This document shows, one piece after another, positions 41,290 to 55,180 of a stretch of 64,000 bases of DNA; positions within the stretch are counted from its first letter, which is position 1, and every line of letters begins with the position of its first letter. This stretch comes from Cranoglanis bouderius (Eukaryota > Chordata > Actinopteri > Siluriformes > Cranoglanididae), in contig CM042562.1 in NCBI GenBank assembly GCA_023630585.1, positions 6,468,684 to 6,532,683 on the forward strand. Reading direction: 5' to 3'. The position numbers and the translations under genes were made by a program. The notes beneath the pieces are model-generated. The model made no database searches, had not been told where the DNA came from, and was given only the letters and a program-made list of their open reading frames with translations.

Positions 41290-42865
41290 TTTCGATTAAC
41301 TGGATGGAGGAAAAAACCCAAACTTTCAATACCATTTTTTCATGTATTTAAAATAAAATCCACAAATTGAGTGTTAAAAATAAAAGTTGGGATTTTTTCT
41401 AAAATTCAATAAAAACAAAAAACTGTGATTTGTCAAGTCTCTTGAAACTTTAATTAACTGACAAAAGTACAAAGAAAAGATATTCAATGTTTTCACTGAC
41501 CAACAAAATTGTATTTTGTAAATATAAACAAATTCACAATTTGATGCCTTCAACACACTCAAAAAAAGTTGGGACATGTTTACCACTGTGTTACATCACC
41601 CTTTTAATTACACTTTTTAATCATTTTGGAACTGAGGATACTAATTGTTGCAGTTTTGCAAGTGGAATTTTTGCCCATTCTTGCTTGATACAAGACTTCA
41701 GCTGCTCAACAGTCCTTGGTCACCATTGTCTGATTCTCCTCTTCATGATGTGCCATAGGAGACAGATTTGAACTGCTGGCAGGTCAGTCAAGCACACGCA
41801 CTTTTTTTGGTACTTTTGTCAGTTAATTAAAAGTTTCAATAGAAAACTTTTTGGATGCACAAAAAAGCACCTATAATTAAACTACAGTCCTAAATTAATA
41901 ATTAATAATAAAATCTCACTTTTACTGCACCTTCTCTTACTCACTGCCTTTAGGCATATTGTTTTACTTATGTTTACTTTGATCGTACCGTTTTAATTTG
42001 ACATTACAGATCTTACTCGCGCTACACTATTTATCACCGTGTCTACATTGCTAGTGAGGCGCAACACGGTCTTGTTACTAATAGATCACTTCCGTTATAA
42101 TAAACAACAGAAGTTACGCTGCAAGCGAGCAAATACAGCATATAATGACATTAAACTTGAATTAAAGTAAAACTTTTAAGCAACTCACACCAATTTCCCC
42201 AACCCCTTGCACACAGTGGAGCATTTTGGATATAAACATAAGTTTGTGCTCGTTCATCACTGTCGTGCTTCAGTGCTACACAAACTCCGTTTTGTAAATT
42301 TCTTCTTGTAAATTTCCTTCTTCATGGCAATATATAATTTAATATAAAATGCTCCCCTGCCTTAGAGGACTTGGAGGTCGCACATTTTTTTCCGTGGTCA
42401 CTTGATGATTACGCCTCAATCTGATGGTGACTGAGGTCATGTTGGGCATAAAATAGTAAAGCTGAAAAACAGTAAACTGAAGAAATTCATTGTCATTGAC
42501 TCTGGGTATTCTGCTAAAGCTAGCGGCATTTCATTACGTGTGTTCGACACCATGTGCCATCGACTGAGAAGCGGCTTATACTTCCGGTTAGTAAAAAAAA
42601 CGCCAGTGTTCCATTTGAGACGATACTACCCTTCTAAAAATTCATACACTAGACAGCAGAGTACATAGTGCGTAATGTAAGTGTATAGTAGGTCATTTGG
42701 GACACAACTGGTCTGTACTCTCCGATGCGTGTTTTCGGAACAGAAGTAACGCAATGAGTAAATGTAACGCATGCCGCGCGCAGACCAACTAATCGATAAT
42801 GAGATTCATTGACAATTTTCATAATCTATTATTATCAATTTTATCTATTAGATGTTGCAGCTCTA
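41200..42865. mobile_element. Non-autonomous hAT element with 8-bp target duplication
   Basis: The ends TAGGGCTGCAACT and (inverted) TAGAGCTGCAACA bound 1,666 bp and are flanked on both sides by GTCAGATG (41192-41199 and 42866-42873). The 8-bp duplication is diagnostic of the hAT superfamily. Inside are an (ATT)n array (41247-41289) and a stretch around 41555-41800 that looks like a fragment of another DNA transposon (AAAAAAAGTTGGGACATGTT). No hAT transposase frame remains. Confidence 0.85.
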
Positions 42866-43974
42866 GTCAGATGGATGAGGACATCTGTTCTGCAAAGGCG
42901 TTGCAGAGAACAGAATGAATACAACCGGCACCAACGTTTAGTCTATAAACAGCCTGACAAAGGTTACAGATGACAAATAAATGTTGCAGTAGCAATTAGG
43001 CCAAGAGTGATCTTCCTGAGCTGGTCAACTGTCAAACTTAAGAAATGTCAAATTTGTGAAATGCATGAAAGGATCTGCAGGCACTCTGATAACGTTACTA
43101 GCCAAAATAAAAAGTGAAAACATGCAAGCACATGTTCACAAACAAGCACATGAACGAGTTCAATATGCACAGTGTAGCTGCACAAATTCAAACTACCATA
43201 CTGAAGCCTTTAAAGGGAATTCTGGGTAATGAAATCCTGAACATAAAACCACCCCAGTGAAGAAAAATTGGCAACCAAGTCAAAGTGGACACAGAAGCAA
43301 ACAATGCATCTCATAAGCAGATCCATCAGGCTACACACACACACGTTTGGTTCCTGAGGAGAGAATTTGCAGCAGATTATCAGTCCAAAAGTGATGGCGC
43401 ATCAGAAAGAGGCTCTCAGCGAGCATATTAGGGCAGTGGGCAAATGTGGAGCGCGTCATTAAAAAGCTTTCAGGCAGCCTTTTCCCCCCTGCAGCACTGC
43501 TCTGTAGCCTACGCCATCTTTCACACCCTGTTAAGCCTCCCTCAGACGTTTATGACAATCCTGCTCTTTCCCTAATGCTGCGGTTATTATAGTGTCCCTC
43601 TCTGTCCATGGTCAGGACATAACATATTTACTCCACACACATACTAATCGAGACATCTCTCTTTCTCTCAGTCTATCTTTCACTCCAAGTCTCTTTATTT
43701 ATAATTGTCCACGAGGTTGTGTCTCAAACTGAAAGCAAATAGCATTCGAAGCCACTAATTATTGAGCCGATCACCAGGCAACGTCTGATTTAGCAGCTCT
43801 AATATCGTTAGGCTTAACACATAATTTAATACCACAAAATATTGATTTCATTAGTTCAGTTCAAGTATGCCTAATGTGATTTGTAGAGAAATGGGTCACG
43901 ATTAGATCCAAGGAGCTTGAGAATTCAAGGTGGACCATAAACAGAAACTATGCAAAAAAAAAAAAAAAAAGTAT

Positions 43975-45114
<1,140 letters not shown>

Positions 45115-45127
45115 TAATTAATAAATA

Positions 45128-45128
45128 T

Positions 45129-45171
<43 letters not shown>
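45128..45171 (+). repeat. (TA)n/(T)n low-complexity tract
   Basis: A short TA array followed by about 30 T residues just outside the Tc1 right end. Confidence 0.9.
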
Positions 45172-45172
<1 letters not shown>

Positions 45173-45516
45173 CCAGTCAGACTGCATGAAAATGGGTGAA
45201 GTATAAATGGAAATCAATGCATCTGAGCAGAGCACTTCTTGCTACACAGCAATAGCATTGTCCCCATTGCAGAGGTTTCTATGGCTATATTCATACTGCA
45301 GGCAAAACGGAACCAAATCCGATCGTTTAATTCACACAGGACACAGGTCTGTAGTTTTCATGGCAACGTGAACAGTAAGTCACACTAAATCTGACACGTT
45401 CAAGTATGATTTGGGCCACTTTTATATGGTGGTTCTGAAATCCTATTCAGGTCTGGTATGTGACTGAAAGCAGACCAGATCAGTAAATTTTAACATGACT
45501 TTTCACTCAGATTTGC

Positions 45517-45762
45517 AAACACTGAACAACATAAATACATTACATGGTTTACATAGGTTTGCGGACATCTGATCATCACAGCCATATGTGGTTCTTCCCC
45601 AAACTGTTGCCACAAAGTTGGAGGCACGCAGTTGTATAGGATGTCTTTGTATGCTGTAAGTTTACAATTTCCCTTCACTGGAACCAAGACGCCCAACCTT
45701 GTTCCAGCATGACAATGCCCCTGTACACAAAGTGATCTCACCACACATCTGTTTCACATAAA
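45517..45762 (-). repeat. MITE fragment, inverted copy of 47385-47635
   Basis: The reverse complement matches 47385-47635 almost base for base (GAAACAGATGTGTGGTGAGA, GGGGCATTGTCATGCTGGAA, GTTTGGGGAAGAACCACATA). This includes an unusual 3' extension ATGTAAACCATGTAATGTAT. It is a truncated member of the same element family. Confidence 0.85.
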
Positions 45763-46417
45763 TTGTCAACAGAAGCTCACAAAAAATCGACTCAGTATGG
45801 AGAGGATGTTGGTATTAGATTAATATCAGATATTAACCAGAACTTTATTGAAGATAGTTGTCTTGAAAATGGAAAAAGTGCAATCATGCACTCCTAATAA
45901 TTATGCTTAAGTAAGGAGTGTAGTAAGGCAGAGACGCCTAACCCTGCTATTCCAGATCTACCGCCCGGGGAAGTTTAGTTTTAACACCTGATCCGGATGA
46001 GTAAGTGTTCAAGAGCAGCAGGAGCAAGAGAAGTAAAAGCTGCACACAGGTAGATATTTAAGAGCAGAATTAGGCTATGTTCAGACTTCAAGGCCAATTC
46101 CAGTTTACAGCCCAATGAAAAAGGATTTAAAATCTGAATTTGTGTTGATTTTCTCTTTTTAATGAGCGATATCACACCAATCCGAACAGGTCATGCTCCT
46201 AAACTGACCTATATAAGCTAAAGATGCCACTTTTTGTGCCTAATAGAGGGCAAGATTACTTTTGTGAAATGAGAAGCGCTCACCATTAGCTTGTGTACTT
46301 AGGTAGAACTGCATTAAAATAGTGACGTTAAATACGACAGGCTGTTTGCATAGAAAGGATCTGTGTAGTATTTGTGGTGGTGACCATTTGACCACATGTC
46401 AGTCACAATTATAGATA

Positions 46418-47640
46418 CACTATATGGCCAAACGTTGGTGGACACCTGACCATCACATGCTTTCTGAACATCACATTTCAGATTTAGATTTGCTGTTGTA
46501 ATAAACTCCTTTCTTCTGACAAGGCTTTCCATTCGGTTTTGAAGCGTGAACACAGGGATTTATGTTTATTGAGCCACAAGAGCATTAGTGATTAGAGGAG
46601 GCCTGGGGTGCAGTCAGTGTTCCAGTTCATGCTACAGGTGTTCAGTGGGGTTCAGGTCAGGACTCTGAGTTCTTCCACTCTAACCTTGGCAAACCATAGG
46701 TGCGTCTCAGTCAGCTCCCTAGCTACCTTGGTCGTGAATCGGAATATGGTGTACATGAGTTCGGGCACTGGTAAGGACCCTGGCTCAGTACACATTGGGA
46801 CACTGATGTCTCAATTTCCGATGACATGACTGCATTCTTGCATTGTAAAACGTCACCACTGGAATTTATCAACAACGGGCAGGACAGATATCTTTCTGAC
46901 GTTATATGTCCTATAAATTTGTTCGCTTAATCATACACGTTTCTGTCATGGTACTTCAAGCAGGATCGTAGGCTAGCTAGTGGATTATTTAAAATAATTA
47001 AACACTTAAAAGTTAGACTCAAACAAACCATATATAGAACATCAAATAAAGTTAAAAATCTAATATAAGTAATCATTTGAGAGCTACAACAATGATAACA
47101 AGCTACTTACATATGTAGACGAAGTTGGCTGAGAGTTCGTCCACCATTTTTTTTCCCTTCAGAAAATATGACATCATTTCCAGTAAAGGAACATAGTGAG
47201 CATCGATGCCCCCTGGTTTATGTGGGGATTGGGATTTTTTTTAGGGAGCGAAAGTTCGAGTGCACTGGAAGGATTTTGTGATTGAGACAGCCCTTAAAAT
47301 GGCTGACTCTCTGATCAGTGCCCTGACTACTGAACTAGGAAGCTGATTGAGATGCACCCCATCTCTTTATGGAGCTCACTTTGTGTGAGAATTTATGTGA
47401 AACAGATGTGTGGTGAGATCACTTTGTGTACAGGGGCATTGTCATGCTGGAACAAGGTTGGGCGTCTTAGTTCCAGTGAAGGGAAATTGTAACCTTACAG
47501 CATACAAAGACATCCTATACAACTGCATGCCTCCAACTTTGTGGCAACAGTTTGGGGAAGAACCACATATGGCTGTGATGATCAGATGTCCGCAAACCTA
47601 TGTAAACCATGTAATGTATTTATGTTGTTCAGTGTCACAC
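46418..47640 (+). mobile_element. Tc1-type MITE interrupted by a nested insertion
   Basis: The left end CACTATATGGCCAAACGTTG follows TA. The body includes GAGCCACAAGAGCATTAGTG and GTGTTCAGTGGGGTTCAGGT, then resumes after the insertion with TTTATGGAGCTCACTTTGTG and continues through GGGGCATTGTCATGCTGGAA. It resembles the abundant fish MITE whose ends read ACTATATGGCCAAAAGT. The right end is diverged. Confidence 0.75.
46698..47358. mobile_element. Nested DNA transposon, 661 bp, inside the MITE
   Basis: The inverted ends read GGTGCGTCTCAGTCAGCTCC and (right, inverted) GGTGCATCTCAATCAGCTTC. It interrupts the host MITE between AAACCAT and CTCTTTATGG, with CCAT present on both sides as a likely 4-bp target duplication. 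No coding frame was recognised. Confidence 0.65.
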
Positions 47641-47699
47641 TGAGAGCGTCACACTGTAAAATGTGTCAGATCAGACCAAACCCCAGTACTGTATACATA

Positions 47700-49210
47700 C
47701 AGGTGCATCTCAATAAATTAGAATGTCGTGGAAAAGTTCATTTATTTCAGCAATTCAACTCAAATTGTGAAACTCGTGTATTAAATAAATTCAGTGCACA
47801 CAGACTGAAGTAGTTTAAGTCTTTGGTTCTTTTAATTGTGATGATTTTGGCTTACATTTAACAAAAACCCACCAATTCACTATCTCAACAAATTAGAATA
47901 TGGTGACATGCCAATCAGCTAATCAACTCAAAACACCTGCAAAGGTTTCCTGAGCCTTCAAAATGGTCTCTCAGTTTGGTTCACTAGGTAAGCCACAAAC
48001 ATTCATTGCCAAAGAAGCTGGCTGTTCACAGAGTGCTGTATCCAAGCATGTTAACAGAAAGTTGAGTGGAAGGAAAAAGTGTTGAAGAAAAAGATGCACA
48101 ACCAACCGAGAGAACCACAGCCTTATGAGGATTGTCAAGCAAAATAGATTCAAGAATTTGAGTGAACTTCACAAGGAATGGACTGAGGCTGGGGTCAAGG
48201 CATCAAGAGCCACCACACACAGACGTGTCAAGGAATTTGGCTACAGTTGTCGTAGTCCTCTTGTTAAGCCACTCCTGAACCACAGACGACGTCAGAGGCG
48301 TCTTACCTGGGCTAAGGAGAAGAAGAACTGGACTGTTGCCCAGTGGTCCAAAGTTCTCTTTTCAGATGAGAGCAAGTTTTGTATTTCATTTGGAAACCAA
48401 GGTCCTAGAGTCTGGAGGAAGGGTGGAGAAGCTCATAGCCCAAGTTGCTTGAGGTCCAGTGTTAAGTTTCCACAGTCTGTGATGATTTGGGGTGCAATGT
48501 CATCTGCTGGTGTTGGTCCATTGTGTTTTTTGAAAACCAAAGTCACTGCACTCGTTTACCAAGAAATTTTGGAGCACTTCATGCTTCCTTCTGCTGACCA
48601 GCTTTTCAAAGATGCTGATTTCATTTTCCAGCAGGATTTGGCACCTGCCCACACTGCCAAAGGCACCAAAAGTTGGTTAAATGACCATGGTGTTGGTGTG
48701 CTTGACTGGCCAGCAAACTCACCAGACCTGAACCCCATAGAGAATCTATGGGGTATTGTCAAGAGGAAACTGAGAAACAAGAGACCAAAAAATGCAGATG
48801 AGCTGAAGGCCACTGTCAAAGAAACCTGGGCTTCCATACCACCTCAGCAGTGCCACAAACTGATCACCTCCATGCCACGCCGAATTGAGGCAGTAATTAA
48901 AGCAAAAGGAGCTCCTACCAAGTATTGAGTACATGTACAGTAAATGAACATACTTTCCAGAAGGCCAACAATTCACTAAAAATGTTTTTTTTTTATTGGT
49001 CTTATGAAGTATTCTAATCTGTTGAGATAGTGAATTGGTGGGTTTTTGTTAAATGTGAGCCAAAATCATCACAATGAAAAGAACCAAAGAATTAAACTAC
49101 TTCAGTCTGTGTGCATTGAATTTATTTAATACACGAGTTTCACAATTTGAGTTGAATTACTGAAATAAATGAACTTTTCCACAACATTCTAATTTATTGA
49201 GATGCACCTG
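47700..49210 (+). mobile_element. Nearly intact Tc1/mariner transposon
   Basis: A 1,511-bp element flanked by TA (47698-47699 and 49211-49212). The terminal inverted repeats span 47700-47900 and 49010-49210, 201 bp each, with about seven mismatches by eye, and begin CAGGTGCATCTCAATAAATT. The transposase gene lies between them on the plus strand, opposite to camk2g. The low divergence of the repeats suggests a fairly recent insertion. Confidence 0.93.
47963..48928 (+). pseudogene. Tc1 transposase with one in-frame stop
   Basis: A single reading frame runs from ATG 47963 to the stop at 48926-48928, 322 codons. It is interrupted only by TGA at 48083-48085, shortly after the first helix-turn-helix (IAKEAGCSQSAVSKHVNR). 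Downstream, the open 267-codon part (48125-48928) keeps the second DNA-binding region and the complete DDE catalytic domain: LFSDESKF (first Asp), FQQDLAPAHTA (second Asp) and SPDLNPIENLWG (Glu). It ends near AKGAPTKY. Full-length Tc1 transposases are about 340 residues, so almost nothing else is missing. In the family the protein cuts and pastes at TA sites. Confidence 0.92.
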
Positions 49211-49321
49211 TACATCTTACCTTTGGAGTTATTTGCTTCTATCGGAAAATGCTCTAATTCTATGATATTACTCTATATGGTTTTGGTTAAAACAGATATT
49301 TTTCAAGTTCATAGTTACACA

Positions 49322-49640
49322 AGGGGGGCACGATAGCTTAGTGGTCAGCGCTTTTGCCTTAACCTGTCAGGGTTGGGGGGTCGATACACACATTTGCCCT
49401 GCGTGCGCAAAGTTTGCATGTTCTCCTCGTGCTTCGGAGGTTTCCTCCAGGTACGCCGGTTTCCTCAACCAATCCAAAAACATGAGTTGTATGCTGATTG
49501 GCATCCCTAAATTGTCCGTAGTGTGTGAATGGGTGTGTGAGAGTGTGTGTGATTGTGCCCCTTGATGGCTGGGATCCAGGCTCCCCCTGCAACCCTGTGT
49601 AGGATAAGTGGTACAGAAAATGGATGGATGGATGGATATT
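49322..49640 (+). repeat. tRNA-derived SINE with (GGAT)n tail
   Basis: The head GGGGGCACGATAGCTTAGTG (box A) with GGGTCGATACACAC (box B position) is followed by the core TTGCATGTTCTCCTCGTGC, GTTTCCTC, TGATTGGCATCCCTAAATTG and the tail AAAATGGATGGATGGATGG. This order matches fish Mermaid/V-SINE-type elements. It appears complete. Confidence 0.75.
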
Positions 49641-51351
49641 TACACAACATCTACAATGTGTAAATCTCACATTGGCATGTAATTAACATTAATAACATTA
49701 ACTCCATTCTGGCAAAACCTTATAATTCAAATTAACCAGTTATTTATTTATTAAGATGTGGTGTTCAGTGTAAGAATAAATCATGGACTAAAAATGTGTC
49801 TGTGTTTGTGCCACCTGCCCAGCTTCACGTAGGCCTTGTCCCATGCAGATAAGCATCACTGAGCACAGGCGACACCCGAGTGCGTGGTGAACTCAAACAC
49901 TCAACGCATGATCTTTAGCTTTGACAAACGATATATTTCAAAGTTCAACATTCATTCATTACATTAGGTTAATGACAGATTCTATATCTTCTCTTACACA
50001 CCCTGACATACAGTATACAGGACACAAACAGTATAAAATATAAACAAAATGATATTGTCTATGCAACAACACTGACAGTGGTGTTAGTAAAACTAACTGG
50101 TTTTACTAGCTCTTCATGAGTATAAATATACAATTAGACAGAATGTCACTGTGCTCAAATTCATGACATGGCTATATAAAAGCCTTTTAAATGGTGCTGA
50201 TGCGTAACGTGAAAAATACTGTATGCTTCTTAGGAATTCTAGTGGGAGAATGGTTGTAGTGTAGTTGGAGCTGTGTAGCCGGGGTGCTGAAAGCTTGTGG
50301 GGTTTGTACTTGCATTCACTCTGGAATTCTTGTTTAACGGGTTTTCTTGTTACAAAACTGACGTCAGAGAGTGGAAAAAGTGGCATAACGGCGCAGCTTT
50401 AGCCGGATAACCACCATTCGCAGTTTGTTCCCTGTAAATTCTCAGCTTGTAAAAAAATATATTACCTGGCTTTTACAGAATATTTCTAATTTAGTACGTC
50501 ACACATATTTGGCTTGGTGTTTCGTCGCTTGACCATAAATACACATAAAGAAGTGTGTAGTGTACAGCAATATTCATGCAGTCTTAATGATCTTGATATT
50601 GTGGACACCATCGTGGAAAATTCTTCTTTCCGTTCAGGAAGCAGCTGTTTAAGTAGGCAGCATTTTTGGCACAACTTTCACATGCTTGTCTCGTTTGGCC
50701 AATATGTTTACTAATCTAACTGAACTGGCTTGCTGAAACAGACACAGAGACAGTTTTCTCTAGTGTACAAATGGACATATTTGGGCTCACAGATTGCCAT
50801 AAGTCATTTCTAGAATTTGATTAAGTTAGATAACCCAAAGTGGTATTATATAAAACTTTCTTGTTAACATTAGTAATCTCATTCTTAGAAACAGCGAAAC
50901 CCAATAATAACATTATAATGACACCTGAAGTCCAATTACAGTGTCTGCTAATAATTCTTTGTAAATTATAATGCTTCCTAATGTGTAATGATTTCCAGGT
51001 AGAGGTAATCACGTAATAATTTTAAAAAAATAAATAAAATTGCAAGCAATAACGGCACTTTTTCCTCATCCATTTAGAGAAGGTGAAAGAGCATGCCATG
51101 TGCATGTTGAGATGATGTGCATATCAAGGGCCTGCGCATGTGTAAAACTGACATCTGTGGATCAATGTAGAGGCTATTAAACTATTAAACTTTGCACAGA
51201 GGGACATGTGACATTTCCACAGTGGAATAAACCTACTGCGGAACCCAGAGAGGAAAGTGGGCCTAAGAATAGCAAAGGGAGAAGATGTGCATCGCCCTAG
51301 ACATGGGTATGGATATATTTGGAGAGATGGGGCCTTCTGGGAGTCACTGAA

Positions 51352-51358
<7 letters not shown>

Positions 51359-51394
<36 letters not shown>

Positions 51395-51418
51395 ACACAG
51401 ACACACACAGACACACAC
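51359..51418 (+). repeat. (CA)n compound microsatellite
   Basis: A CA array with periodic G substitutions (ACACAG units). Confidence 0.92.
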
Positions 51419-52294
51419 GCACTGGGGTGGTGTTGAGAGGGTTGCCCCTCATTTTTTCCCCAGCAGCAGTGATGAACCTCCATTTGTCTTAAGGGGAAAC
51501 CAGCGTGTGATGTGTTTAATCCAGTTAATCTAGTCTGACAATAATAGGAAGTAGTTGCTGTGTAGCATATGTCCAACACTTCAGAAAAGACGATGTTCTA
51601 CAGAAAAGCTACAGAAGAGCTGCTAGAACAGTTATATTTTCATTGCTCGTGACGGTACTTTACAACGATTTTGAAACTCATTCTCTATGCTTAATTAGCT
51701 ATTACAGCAGTTGCAATGCGCAGACACCTCCTCAGAGAACAGATGAATTTAGAACTAATGGGTTTTAGAGGGAAATTAAATCAAGGATTACAATATAACA
51801 ACAAGAGAAAAACACTTCATTATAAGCTCCGCAGAGAGACTGTAGTGAAATGCAACTTCATATCATAGTGTTAAACATCAATATACAACTAATCATAAGC
51901 ATCTGTACAATGACACTCTTCGAGTGTGAAGTACGAGTTAACAGCTTTGTCATTACATATGTACAGGGTCCTTACATAGCTACTTGTAATACTGAATGCT
52001 GGAATGTGCCAGCTTAAGAGTGAAAAAGTGTCACCTACCCTCACTGTGATTATTAGCCTAAATAATAAGATTCTTTTGACTTCTGTTATTGCTGTTGTCT
52101 CTAATTACCAAATGGGGGAATTACAAACATCTTCTCTGCACCATGAGTCCTCTTGTTACAATTTAAAAATGTCTAAAATATAGGATGTAATTGACATTTA
52201 TAAAATTGACTCATTTTAATAACCAAAAAAAAAAAAAAAAAAAAAAGTTATAACCAAAATTAATCGAATAATACACCAGATTATGGTATTGTTG

Positions 52295-52340
<46 letters not shown>
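52295..52340 (+). repeat. (ATT)n microsatellite
   Basis: About 15 ATT units. A-runs at 52226-52247, 52686-52702 and 52719-52734 are in the same low-complexity neighbourhood. Confidence 0.92.
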
Positions 52341-52341
<1 letters not shown>

Positions 52342-53659
52342 ATAAAGCATGACAAGTAAATCTGAATCTGAAATGACTGTGTAACTAAATTTAATGCAAT
52401 ATTCTTGTGGGGTTTTTTTTGTGTGTGTGATTGGATGCTTATAATCTCTTTTTTCTGGTAAAAAAATTTTAGAGACCAGATTGGGAGATCGGTTGTGAGA
52501 TTGTTGATGAGAGGCACATTTTAATAATTCTGCAGAAAGACCAAGCCTTCAGTCACAGTAAACATTAAGGAGCCCTTTGTTTTCTGCAAGAGCATGTCAG
52601 CTGAAGGTGCTTTGCCTTTTGTCCCGTTTGTGTTTCTGAAGTGGTCGCTGGTTGGCATGACTAACCCATTCAAATTAATGGGGGGAAAAAAAAAAAAAAA
52701 AACTTAATGAGAGACGACAAAAAAAAAAAAAAAAGAAACAGCAATAACAACACATTTGACTCTTCCTTAGCCATTTAACAATATATAGCAAAATATTGCA
52801 AGCTCACACATGAACGTGATGTGTGAGAAGAGAGAAAGAAAGACAGAAGCTGCAGTATTAACAAGGCTCACCCCAACACACTTATGGAGCATTTCAAGTA
52901 GACCCAAAGAGGACAAAATTCCCCTTAACAAAGCCTGTCACTAGCAGCAGGGCTCAGCCACACCAACACTGCAGTAGAATATCCCACTCTCCTACTAAAA
53001 CTCCAACTCACAGCCGCTGAGTGAAACTAAAACTGAGGAGAGGTAGAAGCAGAGGCAATGCAGATCACTGGAAACCCCCCCCAGTGTGAACTATTAATGT
53101 GAAGCTCCTTCCTGAGAGAGGAGGCTCACTACACTTCTCTTCATACAGCTGCAAGCAGCAGAACAGATACGAACACTGCTGTGTGCCTCATTCTCCAGTC
53201 GTGGTCAAAGAACCAGCCTCCATTTCCCTCACTACACAAATGAAGTCATTAAACTGTTCTTTACAAGGGATCAATAGAAAAGTTGAATTATCAATCAGGC
53301 TGAGCCAGAGTTATTGAGCACTCAACATCATTAGGCGTTGCTGCAAATAAGAGGCTGGACATGCTCATCAGGGAAAAGAGTAAATTACACTCTCCATGCT
53401 TTCTATCCCTGATCTGAGGGTGTGTTCTTGAAAACCCTCTAAAACCTTAACATATTACAAAAAGACTGAGTATTGTGTCTTGTAAACAGCTTTGTAGACC
53501 TTTATAACAGAAATTGTGGTTCACACAGTACCGATCAGGTACCACACATTACCCACTATACTAGCAGAGGCTGAACTGAATAAACCAAACATGCTGGCAT
53601 TTAGACTGGCATAGAGTGGTGCAGGAATGAGTCCTAAAACCTGAAAAGCATTTTAGCAC

Positions 53660-54330
53660 TTCCGGTTCCATCGTCCCAAAGTCAATGGGCTTTTTGAATG
53701 GGTTTTTGGTTAAATGCCTTAAATAAGGTCAAGATATTTTCACGTTTTATTCGACGATGAAAAATACATCAGTAATACCCCACTCGCGATTTTGTTAAGC
53801 TTTTACGTGTCGTGAAAAAGGCCGTTGTTAACAAGTGGCTAAATGGGACTACAGAGGTTGTCGGGGAAATTAAACGTCATCACGCAGAACAGGAAAACTC
53901 ACCTATTACAGTCTGGTTGTGTTTATACTAACGCTCTTGCAAACTATTCCAACTCAAACTTTCCAACTTGTAGATTTATTAATTTCTAGTATTTTCCAAT
54001 TGTAGTGTTTGTTCAGTGGTGGTGACCTTGAAGTCATGCAACCGTGGTGTAGTTCATTTATAGCCTACTTTTAGCTTTTTACTTCTGGTAATTGTATTTA
54101 GGCTTCAAAATTCATAAAAGTTGTGTTAATTTGTGAAGATTATCTTGATGAACAAAATGTGTAAGAATCATAAACTTTTGCTGGTCACAGAACTTATTTT
54201 CTGCAATAATCCAAAAGCCAATGGAAAAATCCTATGGGCTTTTTTAATCGAGGGAATCAGGGTGATGCTAACTTCCGGGTTGGCCTACAAAAATATGTCA
54301 TCCCTGCAGCACTCTAATGAGGCAAAGCAA
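53660..54330. repeat. Probable interspersed repeat, family unknown
   Basis: The segment beginning near TTCCGGTTCCATCGTCCCAA, through CTATTACAGTCTGGTTGTGT and AACTCAAACTTTCCAACTTG, to ACTTCCGGGTTGGCC has the look of a dispersed fish repeat. I cannot define its ends or superfamily. Confidence 0.3.
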
Positions 54331-54844
54331 TCACTGAGGTTTCATCAGTTTGGTTCACAGCTTCAGGAACCGCAGCTTTTTATTTGTCTGCTTGTGACTT
54401 CTTCAAATTTACATTGTACAGGAACTTATGATTGTGCCACAACTCACCACTGAGAAGCTCTACTACAGCCCATCATTTTTCACTAAATTCCAGACAACTA
54501 GTAATTTACAGTCAATATCTACCTCCTTCCTTCAACACATGTATCACTGCATCTGTGGCTCCTGCACCATCAGACGAACAGGAATTCCATCCCTCCCAAT
54601 CTGAGAGCGAAGATGGTAATTATGTTCTGTTGGACTCTCAGTAAAGGATTGTTATAGCATCGCTGGGAACACTGATCTCCTGATGATAGGATGAACCTTT
54701 ACACCACTGTACCACTCAAAAGCCCTGCTTTTGCAATAATTTTTAAATACCTACCAACAGAATCTATATATCTATATATATATAATTTGTGGAGTAGATG
54801 AACATATACCAGACACTGTCCAGGGTCAGACTGAACATATAAAA

Positions 54845-55180
54845 CATTTTTTATACATGGGCATGCATGGTGGAACAGCACGTAGTGTTGCTGCTTCACA
54901 GCTCCAGGGTCTGGAGTTCAATGCCTGTGTTACTGTCGGTCTAGAGTTTCACATGTTCACCCAGTGTTCACACAGTATTTTTTCCCACCTCCCAAAAACA
55001 TGTTGGTTGGTGGATTGTGCAACTACAAATTACCTCTAGGCATGAAGGAGTGTGCAAAGGTGTGCATGATGCTTGTCATGAATTGGTGCCTCATCCAGGT
55101 GTAGTGCTACATTGCACTCAGTATTCCAGGAATAGGCTTCAGATCCACAGTTACAATAACCAGAATAAAGCACTTGCTGA
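54845..55180 (+). repeat. SINE (V-SINE-like), degraded
   Basis: Block order matches 39360-39665: CTTCACAGCTCCAGGGTCTG, TAGAGTTTCACATGTTCACC, CCCACCTCCCAAAAACATG, ATTGGTGCCTCATCCAGGTG and AAGCACTTGCTGAGGCTGAA. Confidence 0.6.

Noticed and set aside
45490..45744. A Cys-rich 84-codon ORF with a near-identical twin at 47410-47643, suggesting a small gene family.
   Set aside because: Both lie inside inverted copies of a MITE; the ORFs are by-products of the repeat.
53099..53317. A 72-codon plus-strand ORF in an apparently unique stretch.
   Set aside because: No recognisable domain, no splice or promoter context, and length within chance expectation.
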